This document shows positions 53,997 to 61,400 of a stretch of DNA of 64,000 bases, one piece after another. Source of the DNA: an uncultured Flavobacteriaceae bacterium (GTDB lineage: Bacteria > Bacteroidota > Bacteroidia > Flavobacteriales > Flavobacteriaceae). The notes below the pieces were generated by a model, which was not told where the DNA came from, searched no databases, and worked only from the letters and a program-made list of their open reading frames with translations. Location: positions 62,001 through 126,000 of the forward strand of contig CANNBV010000002.1 in assembly GCA_947502975.1 (NCBI GenBank). Reading direction: 5' to 3'. Made by a program: the position numbers and the translations under genes. Numbering within the stretch: the stretch's first letter is position 1; every line of letters begins with the position of its first letter.

Positions 53997-54836
53997 TTAT
54001 TTATATTCATAAACAAATTCGTCTTTCAATTTGTCATTTCTGCCGAATTCTTTTTTCCTTTTTAGTATCCCATTTTTGTCATAAATGAATACTTTATATT
54101 CCATTATTGCATTCTTTTTTTTATAAATCTTCTCTATTTTACTTAATCCAAATTCATTGTATTGGTACCGATGGAAATCATAATCGTTGTCATCCCTTTT
54201 TATAATCCGTCCTTTTTTATCATATTCATAAGTAAACTTTCTTCTGTATTTTATTCTTGTCGGATAAACTTGGCTGACTAATAATCCTTTTTTATAATTA
54301 CTTATTTCATAGAGGATAGAATCTTTATAAAGTTCAATCTTTTTTAGATTACCAAAAAAATTATAATAATACAATTCTTTATTATTCTCTTTGTTTATCA
54401 GGTATTTAAGTTTTCCTTTTCGGCGATATTCTTTTTTAATACTATATTTCCATTCTCTTAGTGTGTCTTTATTGTAATTTGAGTAAATACTATCAAGGTT
54501 TCCAAATTCATCATAATAATTTTTTTGAAGACCATTTCCAACTGACCAAAAATGGATTTTTAAACTTGATTTATATTCTCTATTTAGTTTGCCATATTTT
54601 GATTCGAAAATATTAATGAAAGGATATTCGTGATGTTCTTTTTTGAAGTCAGTAAACTCTTCTTTATAAATTCCGCTTTTGTATTCAGTCAGTATTTGAT
54701 TCAGGGTTGAGTCGTTTTTTTTCTTATCCAACTTCCATTCATATCTTATTGACTTAATCACAGATGTATCAATTTTGACTTGCGAAAAACTCGAAGTTGA
54801 AACTGAAATGAAAATGATAAGCAGGATGTTTCTCAT
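53997..54836 (-). CDS. Secreted YD-repeat-like protein in cassette array
   Basis: A 279-residue exported protein. The ATG at 54836 (MRNILLIIFISVSTSSFSQ) begins a signal peptide; an upstream TTG in frame lies in the palindrome end and was rejected. Tyr- and Lys-rich repeats (YYDEFGNLDSIYSNYN, YYYNFFGNLKKIELYKDS, YEYDKKGRIIKRDDNDYD, IYDKNGILKRKKEFGRND) resemble RHS/YD beta-strand repeats, in a form common in Bacteroidetes. No toxin domain is visible. Its very AT-rich, Lys-rich coding contrasts with the core genes. Confidence 0.65.
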   Translation of the reverse strand: MRNILLIIFISVSTSSFSQVKIDTSVIKSIRYEWKLDKKKNDSTLNQILTEYKSGIYKEEFTDFKKEHHEYPFINIFESKYGKLNREYKSSLKIHFWSVGNGLQKNYYDEFGNLDSIYSNYNKDTLREWKYSIKKEYRRKGKLKYLINKENNKELYYYNFFGNLKKIELYKDSILYEISNYKKGLLVSQVYPTRIKYRRKFTYEYDKKGRIIKRDDNDYDFHRYQYNEFGLSKIEKIYKKKNAIMEYKVFIYDKNGILKRKKEFGRNDKLKDEFVYEYK

Positions 54837-54838
54837 AA

Positions 54839-54862
54839 TTGTACACAACGTTTAGCTATGCG
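54839..54862. repeat. Short cassette-array element (single arm, AATTGTACACAACGTTTAGCTATGC)
   Basis: TTGTACACAACGTTTAGCTA TGCG matches the left arms of elements A-C but has no right arm of its own. It forms the inverted mate of the right end of element A across the gene at 53997, and overlaps the stop codon of the small peptide gene at 54856. Confidence 0.55.
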
Positions 54863-54957
54863 TAGTCTCCATCATTCACATATCGTCTTTTACTTCCCGA
54901 AGTTTTAAGTCGTGAAATCAACCACCTTTTGTTATGTCTTTTTCCTTTATTGCTCAT
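54856..54957 (-). CDS. Small basic peptide in cassette array (33 aa)
   Basis: ATG-TAG frame of 33 residues starting MSNKGKRHNKRWLISRLKTS and ending RRYVNDGDYA; it carries ten Lys or Arg. It fills the space between element A's mate (54839-54862) and element B (54968), the position held by a gene in every other module. Upstream of the start, ATTTTAGAA and then the palindrome end match the layout of the other modules (start codon 10-35 bases from the end). I know no family for it. It could be a peptide gene or a chance frame in a decayed module. Confidence 0.45.
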   Translation of the reverse strand: MSNKGKRHNKRWLISRLKTSGSKRRYVNDGDYA

Positions 54958-54967
54958 TTCTAAAATT

Positions 54968-55106
54968 GGCTACAACGTGTTTGTGTATGGTTAGTTGCGT
55001 GTTTAAGCAACTAATTTAGCAAACAAAAACGAATGAAAGAAAATTCCGAAGGAATTTTCCAAGTATGCAATTGCCCAAGCAATTAATTATACACGGTGTT
55101 GGCAAC
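54968..55106. repeat. Cassette-array palindrome B
   Basis: Imperfect palindrome of 139 bases. The left arm GGCTACAACGTGTTTGTGTA then TGGTTAGTTGC; the right arm GCAATTAATTATACACGGTG then TTGGCAAC. Nested hairpins include GAAAATTCC-GAA-GGAATTTTC. The right end (GTTGGCAACAGTT) is the inverted mate of AATTGTTGCCAAC at 55841-55852, across the genes at 55113-55816. Confidence 0.78.
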
Positions 55107-55112
55107 AGTTTT

Positions 55113-55568
55113 TTAATTTTTATCAGTCATTTCGTTCGGGTCAAAACCGTACATAAATTTATTCAGCTGTCCGTTAGAACTTTCCAGTCCGACAATGTCC
55201 ATTAATTCCTCAATGTATGTGCAAACTCTTTCTCTGTCTTCGGTGTCCAATTCCATATAAACGTTCGCAAATCTTGAAAGTCCAATTCCAATTTTCTCTT
55301 GATATTTTTTGTCAGTTGGATTTTTAGATTCCGCTACTCTTTTAAAGTCAGACGCAATACTATTAATTTTCTTTGTAAAAATCGGGCGCATTTTTTCATC
55401 CGCAATTCCAGGGTAGAAATTCGGATATGGTTGTTCAATAAACTTTTTCTTTGCTATGAATTCCACAATCATTTCATTGGCATTTTCTGGTGTTTTCATT
55501 TTATTTGCACTTTGTCCGCAAGAAGATAAAGTCAAAAAAAGAGCTAATATTTTGATGTGTTTTATCAT
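55113..55568 (-). CDS. Lipoprotein, possibly DUF4844 family, in cassette array
   Basis: A 151-residue lipoprotein with lipobox LTLSSC (Cys at residue 17). The mature part is helical with EDRERVCTYIEELMDIVGLE and NGQLNKFMYGFDPNEM, which recalls the DUF4844 family as far as I remember; this was not confirmed. It carries no catalytic motif that I can see. It is 17 bases downstream of a small membrane protein gene, and both lie in the same module between elements B and C. Confidence 0.6.
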   Translation of the reverse strand: MIKHIKILALFLTLSSCGQSANKMKTPENANEMIVEFIAKKKFIEQPYPNFYPGIADEKMRPIFTKKINSIASDFKRVAESKNPTDKKYQEKIGIGLSRFANVYMELDTEDRERVCTYIEELMDIVGLESSNGQLNKFMYGFDPNEMTDKN

Positions 55569-55585
55569 ATATTAATAGATTCAAT

Positions 55586-55816
55586 TTAAGAATTTAAAAA
55601 ATCTTCTTTATTATGGTATCTATAAATTTTAAAAATTAACCCAATGACTGATATCAAGATTAATAATCTGGGAATTCCAGTATATAAGCCTAATGTAATA
55701 GGTTCAATATTTAAATCAATAATAAATACTTCTACAATAAAGTCTTCGAAGATTGCTATTGCTATTTTAGTGATATAGCTTATTATTAGTAGGTAAAGGA
55801 AATATTTTACTTTCAT
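55586..55816 (-). CDS. Small membrane protein in cassette array
   Basis: A 76-residue protein with two hydrophobic segments (YFLYLLIISYITKIAIAIFE and GIPRLLILISVIGLIF) and a short Lys/Tyr/His tail. Probably an inner-membrane protein, paired with the lipoprotein gene that follows it. The function is unknown. The start codon is about 25 bases from the end of palindrome C. Confidence 0.55.
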   Translation of the reverse strand: MKVKYFLYLLIISYITKIAIAIFEDFIVEVFIIDLNIEPITLGLYTGIPRLLILISVIGLIFKIYRYHNKEDFLNS

Positions 55817-55843
55817 TAGAATTATTTATTGGGTTGTGAAATT

Positions 55844-56042
55844 GTTGCCAACGTCTCGGCTATGGTTAGTACGGGAATTAAAAGTAGTGAACTTTCGATT
55901 AAGCACTTAGCCAAAACTTTTTATTTTGTTTTATCTTTTCTTTTTTTAAAGCTAAATCAAAAGATTTGGCGGACTTCGCAAATATGCTTAAACTTTGGAT
56001 TAAGCGCCAAAACCCGAATTAACTATAGCCATTGTTGTACCC
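55844..56042. repeat. Cassette-array palindrome C
   Basis: Imperfect palindrome of about 199 bases, the longest copy. Left arm GTTGCCAACGTCTCGGCTAT then GGTTAGTACGGG; right arm CCCGAATTAACTATAGCCAT then TGTTGTACCC. The arms pair around GGCTATGGTTAGT/TTAACTATAGCC. The right end is the inverted mate of TTGGGTACAAC at 56521-56531, across the gene at 56048. Confidence 0.75.
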
Positions 56043-56047
56043 AGTTT

Positions 56048-56512
56048 TTATTTACGATTTAATTGTTGATTCATTAATAAAATGTTCCACATTGCAAAAA
56101 AGTCAGAACCTTTAAATGCAGGAATAACAAACTTTTCAGAATTCAGATTAGTGATGGTCAATTCGTCCCATTCAGCTTTTTTTATTTGTTCTCTTGTTGC
56201 TTTTCCAGTTTCACTAATTTCAACCAATGATTGTGGTCGCATTTCTTTTATTTCACTAATTGGTAGACTTTTAAATTTGTCATATTCGCCCCAAATTATT
56301 TTCCGAGTAGCAATTATAGTCCACTTGTCATTTTTAGGTTGTGTAAATATCAGAACAGGAATTTCAATAGAGTGATTTTTAAATAATCCCAAGTAATATT
56401 TTTGGTCTTCGGAAGACAAACTTTCGAACAAGAATGAGTATTCAGTCGGAATGCTGTGTTTTCCAGCTTTCCACTTTAATCTTTTCGCTATATATTCATC
56501 TGTTTTCTGCAT
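56048..56512 (-). CDS. Hypothetical protein in cassette array
   Basis: A 154-residue soluble protein with no signal peptide. Segments include EYSFLFESLSSEDQKYYLGL, RKIIWGEYDKFKSLPISEIK and SDFFAMWNILLMNQ. No domain is recognised. It is the right-most gene of the array, bracketed by the right end of element C and the single arm at 56523. Confidence 0.6.
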   Translation of the reverse strand: MQKTDEYIAKRLKWKAGKHSIPTEYSFLFESLSSEDQKYYLGLFKNHSIEIPVLIFTQPKNDKWTIIATRKIIWGEYDKFKSLPISEIKEMRPQSLVEISETGKATREQIKKAEWDELTITNLNSEKFVIPAFKGSDFFAMWNILLMNQQLNRK

Positions 56513-56522
56513 TTCTCAAATT

Positions 56523-56560
56523 GGGTACAACTAGTTTATAAGCGTATGTTTATTCCGCGT
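56523..56560. repeat. Cassette-array element D, left arm only (right edge of array)
   Basis: GGGTACAACTAGTTTATAAG then CGTATGTTTATTCCGCG has the start and layout of the left arms of A-C, but I find no matching right arm in the following 200 bases. The array therefore seems to end, or to have been broken, here. From 56561 to 56708 I see nothing else. Confidence 0.55.
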
Positions 56561-56708
56561 TATAATCCATTTTGGACGGCTATGCAGAAGTTTTGTTTGT
56601 TTTTATATTTTTTATCACTCGTTAAACGAAGGTAGAAGAAAGTTTCTACAAAATCAACTATTAGATGCATTCAAAAATGAGATCAAAACAAAAATAGTTT
56701 CCCAAAAA

Positions 56709-56741
56709 TTTGGATATTAACTTTTTCTGAACGAATATTTG
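56709..56741 (+). promoter_or_regulatory. Candidate promoter of the methionine unit
   Basis: TTTG at 56709-56712 and AATATTTG at 56734-56741 are 21 bases apart, close to the Bacteroidetes -33/-7 pattern, although the -7 box has AA where TA is usual. It lies about 30 bases before the riboswitch. Confidence 0.4.
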
Positions 56742-56771
56742 CATTCACAAAGTTAAAACACTTATTGAAAT

Positions 56772-56891
56772 GTTATCAAGAAAGGTGGAGGGATTAGACC
56801 CCGTGAAGCCTTAGCAACCCTTTAAACTTATTAAAGAAGGTGCTAAATTCTACTTAAACTCGATTCATTTATCGGTGTTTGGATAGATAAC
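56772..56891 (+). ncRNA. SAM-I (S-box) riboswitch
   Basis: Closing stem GTTATC (56772-56777) / GATAAC (56886-56891). Inside are AAAGGTGGAGGGATTAGACC, CGTGAAGCC, TTAGCAACC, then the P3 hairpin CCTTTAA/TTAAAG, AAGGTGCTAAATTC, and a P4 hairpin with CGAT-TCATTT-ATCG. These are the conserved S-box elements in the correct order. It precedes the sulfhydrylase gene by 120 bases. A small hairpin (GCTTC-GTTA-GAAGC, 56952-56965) followed by T-rich sequence may be its expression platform. It should reduce methionine gene expression when SAM is abundant. Confidence 0.95.
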
Positions 56892-57011
56892 CCCAAAAAA
56901 ATTGCTTCAGGTAATTTTAATACTTCTTCATAACATTTTTCTATTAAGTACGCTTCGTTAGAAGCTTATTTGGCTTTTGGTTTAATTTATTAATTCAAAA
57001 ATATTAGAAAA

Positions 57012-58286
57012 ATGAGCGATCAAAAATTAGCAACAAATGCATTACATGCAGGGCACGATGTAACAACAAATGGTGGCGCAAGAGCAGTACCAATTTATCA
57101 AACGACGTCTTACGTGTTCAATAATTCTGACCATGCGGCAAACCTATTTTCATTACAAGAATTAGGGTTTATCTATACACGTTTAAATAATCCAACCAAT
57201 CAAATTTTACAAGAGCGTTTGGCAGCGGTTGAAGGCGGCATTGGTGCTGTAGTATTTGCTTCTGGTACAGCGGCAATCTCAACAGGATTATTAACACTTT
57301 TAAAATCGGGTGACCATATTGTAGCTTCAAGTAGTTTGTATGGCGGCACCTATAATTTATTAAGTGTTACACTTCCAAGATTAGGCATTACAACTACGTT
57401 TGTAGATGCATCAAATCCTGATAATTTTGCAGAGGCTGTACAAGATAATACCAGAGCATTCTTTGTAGAATCTTTAGGAAACCCTAAATTGGATGTGTTA
57501 GATTTAGAGGCTATTGCTGAACATTCAAAAGCAGCTGGTGTGCCATTTATAGTAGATAATACTGTAGCAACACCTGCATTGTTGAATCCGATTAAGCATG
57601 GGGCGAATATTGTAATTCACTCGCTAACAAAATATATTGGCGGACAAGGAACGTCTTTAGGAGGTGCCATTATTGATGCAGGGACTTTTAATTGGGCAAA
57701 CGGTAAATTTCCAGAGTTTACAGAACCTTCAGCTGGTTATCACGGTTTAAAATATCATGAAGCCTTAGGTGCAGCATCTTATACTTTTAAATTAATTTTG
57801 GAAGGTTTAAGAGATTTTGGAGGTGCTATGAGTCCGACTAACGCTTTCAACATCATCCAAGGTTTAGAAACATTACCTGTTAGGATAAAGCAACACAGTG
57901 AAAATGCGTTGGAATTAGCAACATGGTTAGAAGCGCAAGATGAAGTGGCTTGGGTAAATTATCCTGGATTAGAAAGTAGTAAGTATAATGCGTTGGCTAA
58001 AAAGTATTTACCAAAAGGCCAAAGCGGTATTGTTACATTTGGACATAAAGGTGGTTTTGATGCAGCAAAAACTATAGCAGATGAAACTCAAATATTTTCT
58101 TTGTTGGCTAATATTGGTGATACAAAATCATTGATTATTCATCCTTCAAGTACAACACATCAGCAATTGGATGAAGCGGAACAAGCTTCGGCTGGAGTTT
58201 CTACAGACTTAATTAGATTGTCTGTTGGTATTGAAGATATAGAGGATTTAAAAGCAGATTTAAAACAAGCGTTTGCAAAGATATAA
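57012..58286 (+). CDS. metY: O-acetylhomoserine sulfhydrylase (O-acetylhomoserine aminocarboxypropyltransferase)
   Basis: PLP enzyme of the Cys/Met metabolism family, 424 residues, making homocysteine from O-acetylhomoserine and sulfide. VPIYQTTSYVFNNSDHAANL and YTRLNNPTNQILQERLAAVE are family landmarks; VIHSLTKYIGGQGTSLGGAI holds the Schiff-base lysine (about residue 206). The length and NWANGKFPEFTEPSAGYHGL insertion fit the MetY subgroup rather than cystathionine synthases. It is controlled by the SAM-I riboswitch and followed by the fused acetyltransferase/kinase/dehydrogenase gene. Confidence 0.93.
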   Translation: MSDQKLATNALHAGHDVTTNGGARAVPIYQTTSYVFNNSDHAANLFSLQELGFIYTRLNNPTNQILQERLAAVEGGIGAVVFASGTAAISTGLLTLLKSGDHIVASSSLYGGTYNLLSVTLPRLGITTTFVDASNPDNFAEAVQDNTRAFFVESLGNPKLDVLDLEAIAEHSKAAGVPFIVDNTVATPALLNPIKHGANIVIHSLTKYIGGQGTSLGGAIIDAGTFNWANGKFPEFTEPSAGYHGLKYHEALGAASYTFKLILEGLRDFGGAMSPTNAFNIIQGLETLPVRIKQHSENALELATWLEAQDEVAWVNYPGLESSKYNALAKKYLPKGQSGIVTFGHKGGFDAAKTIADETQIFSLLANIGDTKSLIIHPSSTTHQQLDEAEQASAGVSTDLIRLSVGIEDIEDLKADLKQAFAKI

Positions 58287-58317
58287 AGGCATTATGGCAT
58301 TATAGTTTGAAAATGAA

Positions 58318-58468
58318 TTTGGCGGATATGCGCGCGTTAGGGATAGAAGCGGCATCCTTTTTGGTATTGGTGGCTGAGGTTCTCGAAGCCATAATAGCAA
58401 AAAGATATAGTCCTTCGACTGCGCTCAGGATAAACTCCTAGCTCGACCCGATAGGGTAACGCCCAAAT
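58318..58468 (+). repeat. Intergenic repeat family R1, copy 5
   Basis: TTTGGCGGATATGCGCGCGT then TAGGGATAGAAGCGGCATCC at the left; GCTCGACCCGATAGGGTAAC then GCCCAAAT at the right. The inner arms CTTTTTGGTATT and AATAGCAAAAAG pair with one mismatch. A CCTTCGACTGCGCTCAGG sequence is inserted near 58414. It ends 11 bases before the next gene. Confidence 0.78.
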
Positions 58469-58479
58469 AAAAAAATAGA

Positions 58480-61400
58480 TTGAAACACAAATTGCAACAT
58501 ATTACCATTGAGAATTACACCACAGAAAGTGGTGTGCTTAATCCTGAAATACAATTGAGTTACCAAGTGTTTGGTAAAGTTTTGGGAAGTGCACCAATTG
58601 TTCTTGTGAATCATGCACTAACGGGAAATAGTGAAGTAGCTGGCGACAATGGCTGGTGGAAAGATTTGATTGGTGATGGAAAAGTGATTGATACAAAATT
58701 GTATACCATTTTGGCATTTAATATTCCTGGAAATGGTTTTGATGGTTTTGTGATTGATAATTATAAAGATTTTGTGGCACGCGATGTGGCAAAATTATTT
58801 TTAAAAGGCTTAAAAGCACTAAATACGAGTAAATTATTTGCTACCATTGGCGGGTCGTTAGGTGGTGGCATTGCCTGGGAAATGGCTGTATTGCAACCAG
58901 ATTTTACCGAAAATTTAATAGTTGTGGCGACGGATTGGAAATCGACAGATTGGTTGATTGCCAATTGCCAAATTCAAGAACAGTTTTTATTAAATTCTAA
59001 ACATCCTGTGCATGACGCGCGGATGCATGCGATGTTGTGTTACCGCACGCCTGAGTCGTTTAAAGAGCGTTTTCAGCGTTCTAAAAATGATGATTTAGAG
59101 ATTTTTAATGTAGAGAGTTGGTTGTTGCATCACGGTAAGAAGTTGCAGGAACGTTTTCAGTTGTCTGCCTATAAATTGATGAATCAATTGTTAAAAAGCA
59201 TTGATGTTACAAAGGGGAGGGCGAGTAACTTTAACGTGCTTGAAAATATTGAAGCTAAGATCCATATTGTAGGTGTAGATTCTGATTTGTTTTTTACTGC
59301 TGAAGAAAATCGAGAAACGCATAAACAGTTGGCATTAACGCATCCGAATGTGACGTATAATGAAATTCATTCTGTGCATGGGCATGATGCATTTTTAATG
59401 GAGTATGATCAACTGGAAAAAATTGTAGAAGGCATTTTTGTGCCACATTCTAAAAGAAAACGTATGAAAGTATTAAAATTTGGAGGGAAATCTTTAGCCA
59501 ATGGAAAAGGCTTGGATACTGTACTTTCAATTATTAAAAATAAGGTTGAAGCTGGCGATAGAATTTCTGTTGTGGTTTCGGCTAGGGGTTCAGCAACTGA
59601 TGATTTAGAAGCCATTTTAAATAAAGCTTTAAAAGGAGAAGCATATCAAGAGGATTTAGAAGCCTTTAAAGCGTATCAAATTGCGCCTTTGAAAACGATT
59701 GATTTTTCTGAAGAGTTTTCAGTGTTAGATCAACTGTTTGAGGGTGTGAGTCTATTGCGCGATTATAGTAAAAAGACCAAGGATAATATTTTGGCGCAAG
59801 GTGAATTGTTGTCCGTAAAGCTAATGACTAGTTTATTAAATGAGCATGGTATTAAAGCAAAAGCTACTGATGCGCGAGAGCTGATAAAAACTGATGAAGC
59901 CTTTGGTAATGCACAGCCATTGTCCAAACTGTCTAAAGAAAATACACAAGCTTATTTTGGCAAGCACAAAGATGTCGTAAATGTAGTGACTGGTTTTATC
60001 GGATCTAATTTGAAAAATGAAACCACCACTTTAGGGCGTAACGGCAGTAATTACACTGCAGCGTTATTAGCTAACTTTTTAGATGCCGAAGAATTGCAAA
60101 ATTATACGCATGTTAGCGGAATTTACACTGCTGATCCTGGTTTGGTCCCTGATGCAAAACAAATTAGAGAGCTGTCTTTTAGTGAAGCGAATGAACTGGC
60201 AAATTTTGGGACTTCGGTATTGCATGCAAAAACCATCATTCCATTAGTTGAAAAAAATATCAATTTAAGAATATTAAATACGTTTAATGCTGATGACGAA
60301 GGCACACTTATTACAGCAAAACCAAGTACTAAGGAAGTAACATCATTATCTATTTTAGATAATGTAGCGTTGTTGAATTTAGAAGGTCGTGGTTTACTCG
60401 GAAAAATTGGTGTGGATGCACGAATTTTTGGAGCGTTAAGCCAACATGGTATTAGTGTAAGTATTGTGTCTCAAGGGTCTTCGGAAAGAGGCATCGGATT
60501 GATTATTGATGCTGACCAAGCGACTCAAGCTGTTATTGCTTTGGAACGTGAGTTTGAAAGTGATTTCTATTCTCAAGATGTGAATAAAATTGATGTGGTT
60601 GATGATGTTGCGGTCATTTCAATTGTGGGAATTGAATTGAGTTCGTTCCACAAACCATTTAATGCCTTAATTAAAAATCAAATTACACCATTACTTTTCA
60701 ATAATACAGTCACAGGAAAAAACGTGAGTTTGGTGGTTAAAAAATCGCAATTGCATAAAGCTGTAAATGTGATTCATGGTGAAGTTTTCGGAATTTCGAA
60801 AAAGATAAATATTGCCATTTTTGGTCACGGTGGCGTTGGAGGTGCTTTAATAAATCAGATTTTAAAATCGAAAGATGATATTGAAAAGCGAAAAGGTATT
60901 AACCTGAATGTATTTGCTATTGCCAATTCTAGAAAGTTAGTGTTGGATAAAAATGGTGTTACTGCAGATTGGGAGAGTGCAATTAAGTCGAGTTCTTATA
61001 AAAGTTCTATTGAAGATATTATCACATATGCTAAAAACCATCATTTAGAAAATTTAATTGCAGTGGATAACACGGCGAGCTCTGAGTTTTACCAGAATTA
61101 TATTCCGTTGATTGAAGCTGGTTTCGATTTAGTGTCTTCAAATAAAGTTGCCAATACGGTATCTCATGATTTTTATAAGGAATTACGAGTTCAGCTTGAA
61201 AATAATAACAAACAATATTTATATGAAACCACGGTTGGTGCTGGGTTACCACTGATAGATACGATTAAGTTATTACATGAATCTGGAGAAAATATTACAC
61301 GAATTCGTGGGGTATTCTCAGGAACCTTAAGTTATTTATTCAATAATTTTTCTGTGGAAGACAAACCGTTTAGTGAAATTATTCAAGAAACGGTGGATAA

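Noticed and set aside
55829-56062. A 77-residue plus-strand frame between two cassette genes
   Set aside because: It runs through palindrome C and opposes all the other genes of the array; it looks like a by-product of the repeat.
52345-56600. CRISPR array or restriction-modification/defence island in the accessory region
   Set aside because: The repeats are long imperfect palindromes spaced by genes, not short direct repeats with spacers, and no cas, helicase, methylase or nuclease genes are present.
52345-56600. Integrase or transposase gene within the cassette-like array
   Set aside because: None of the reading frames shows tyrosine-recombinase or DDE motifs, so the array is described as lacking its enzyme within this window.
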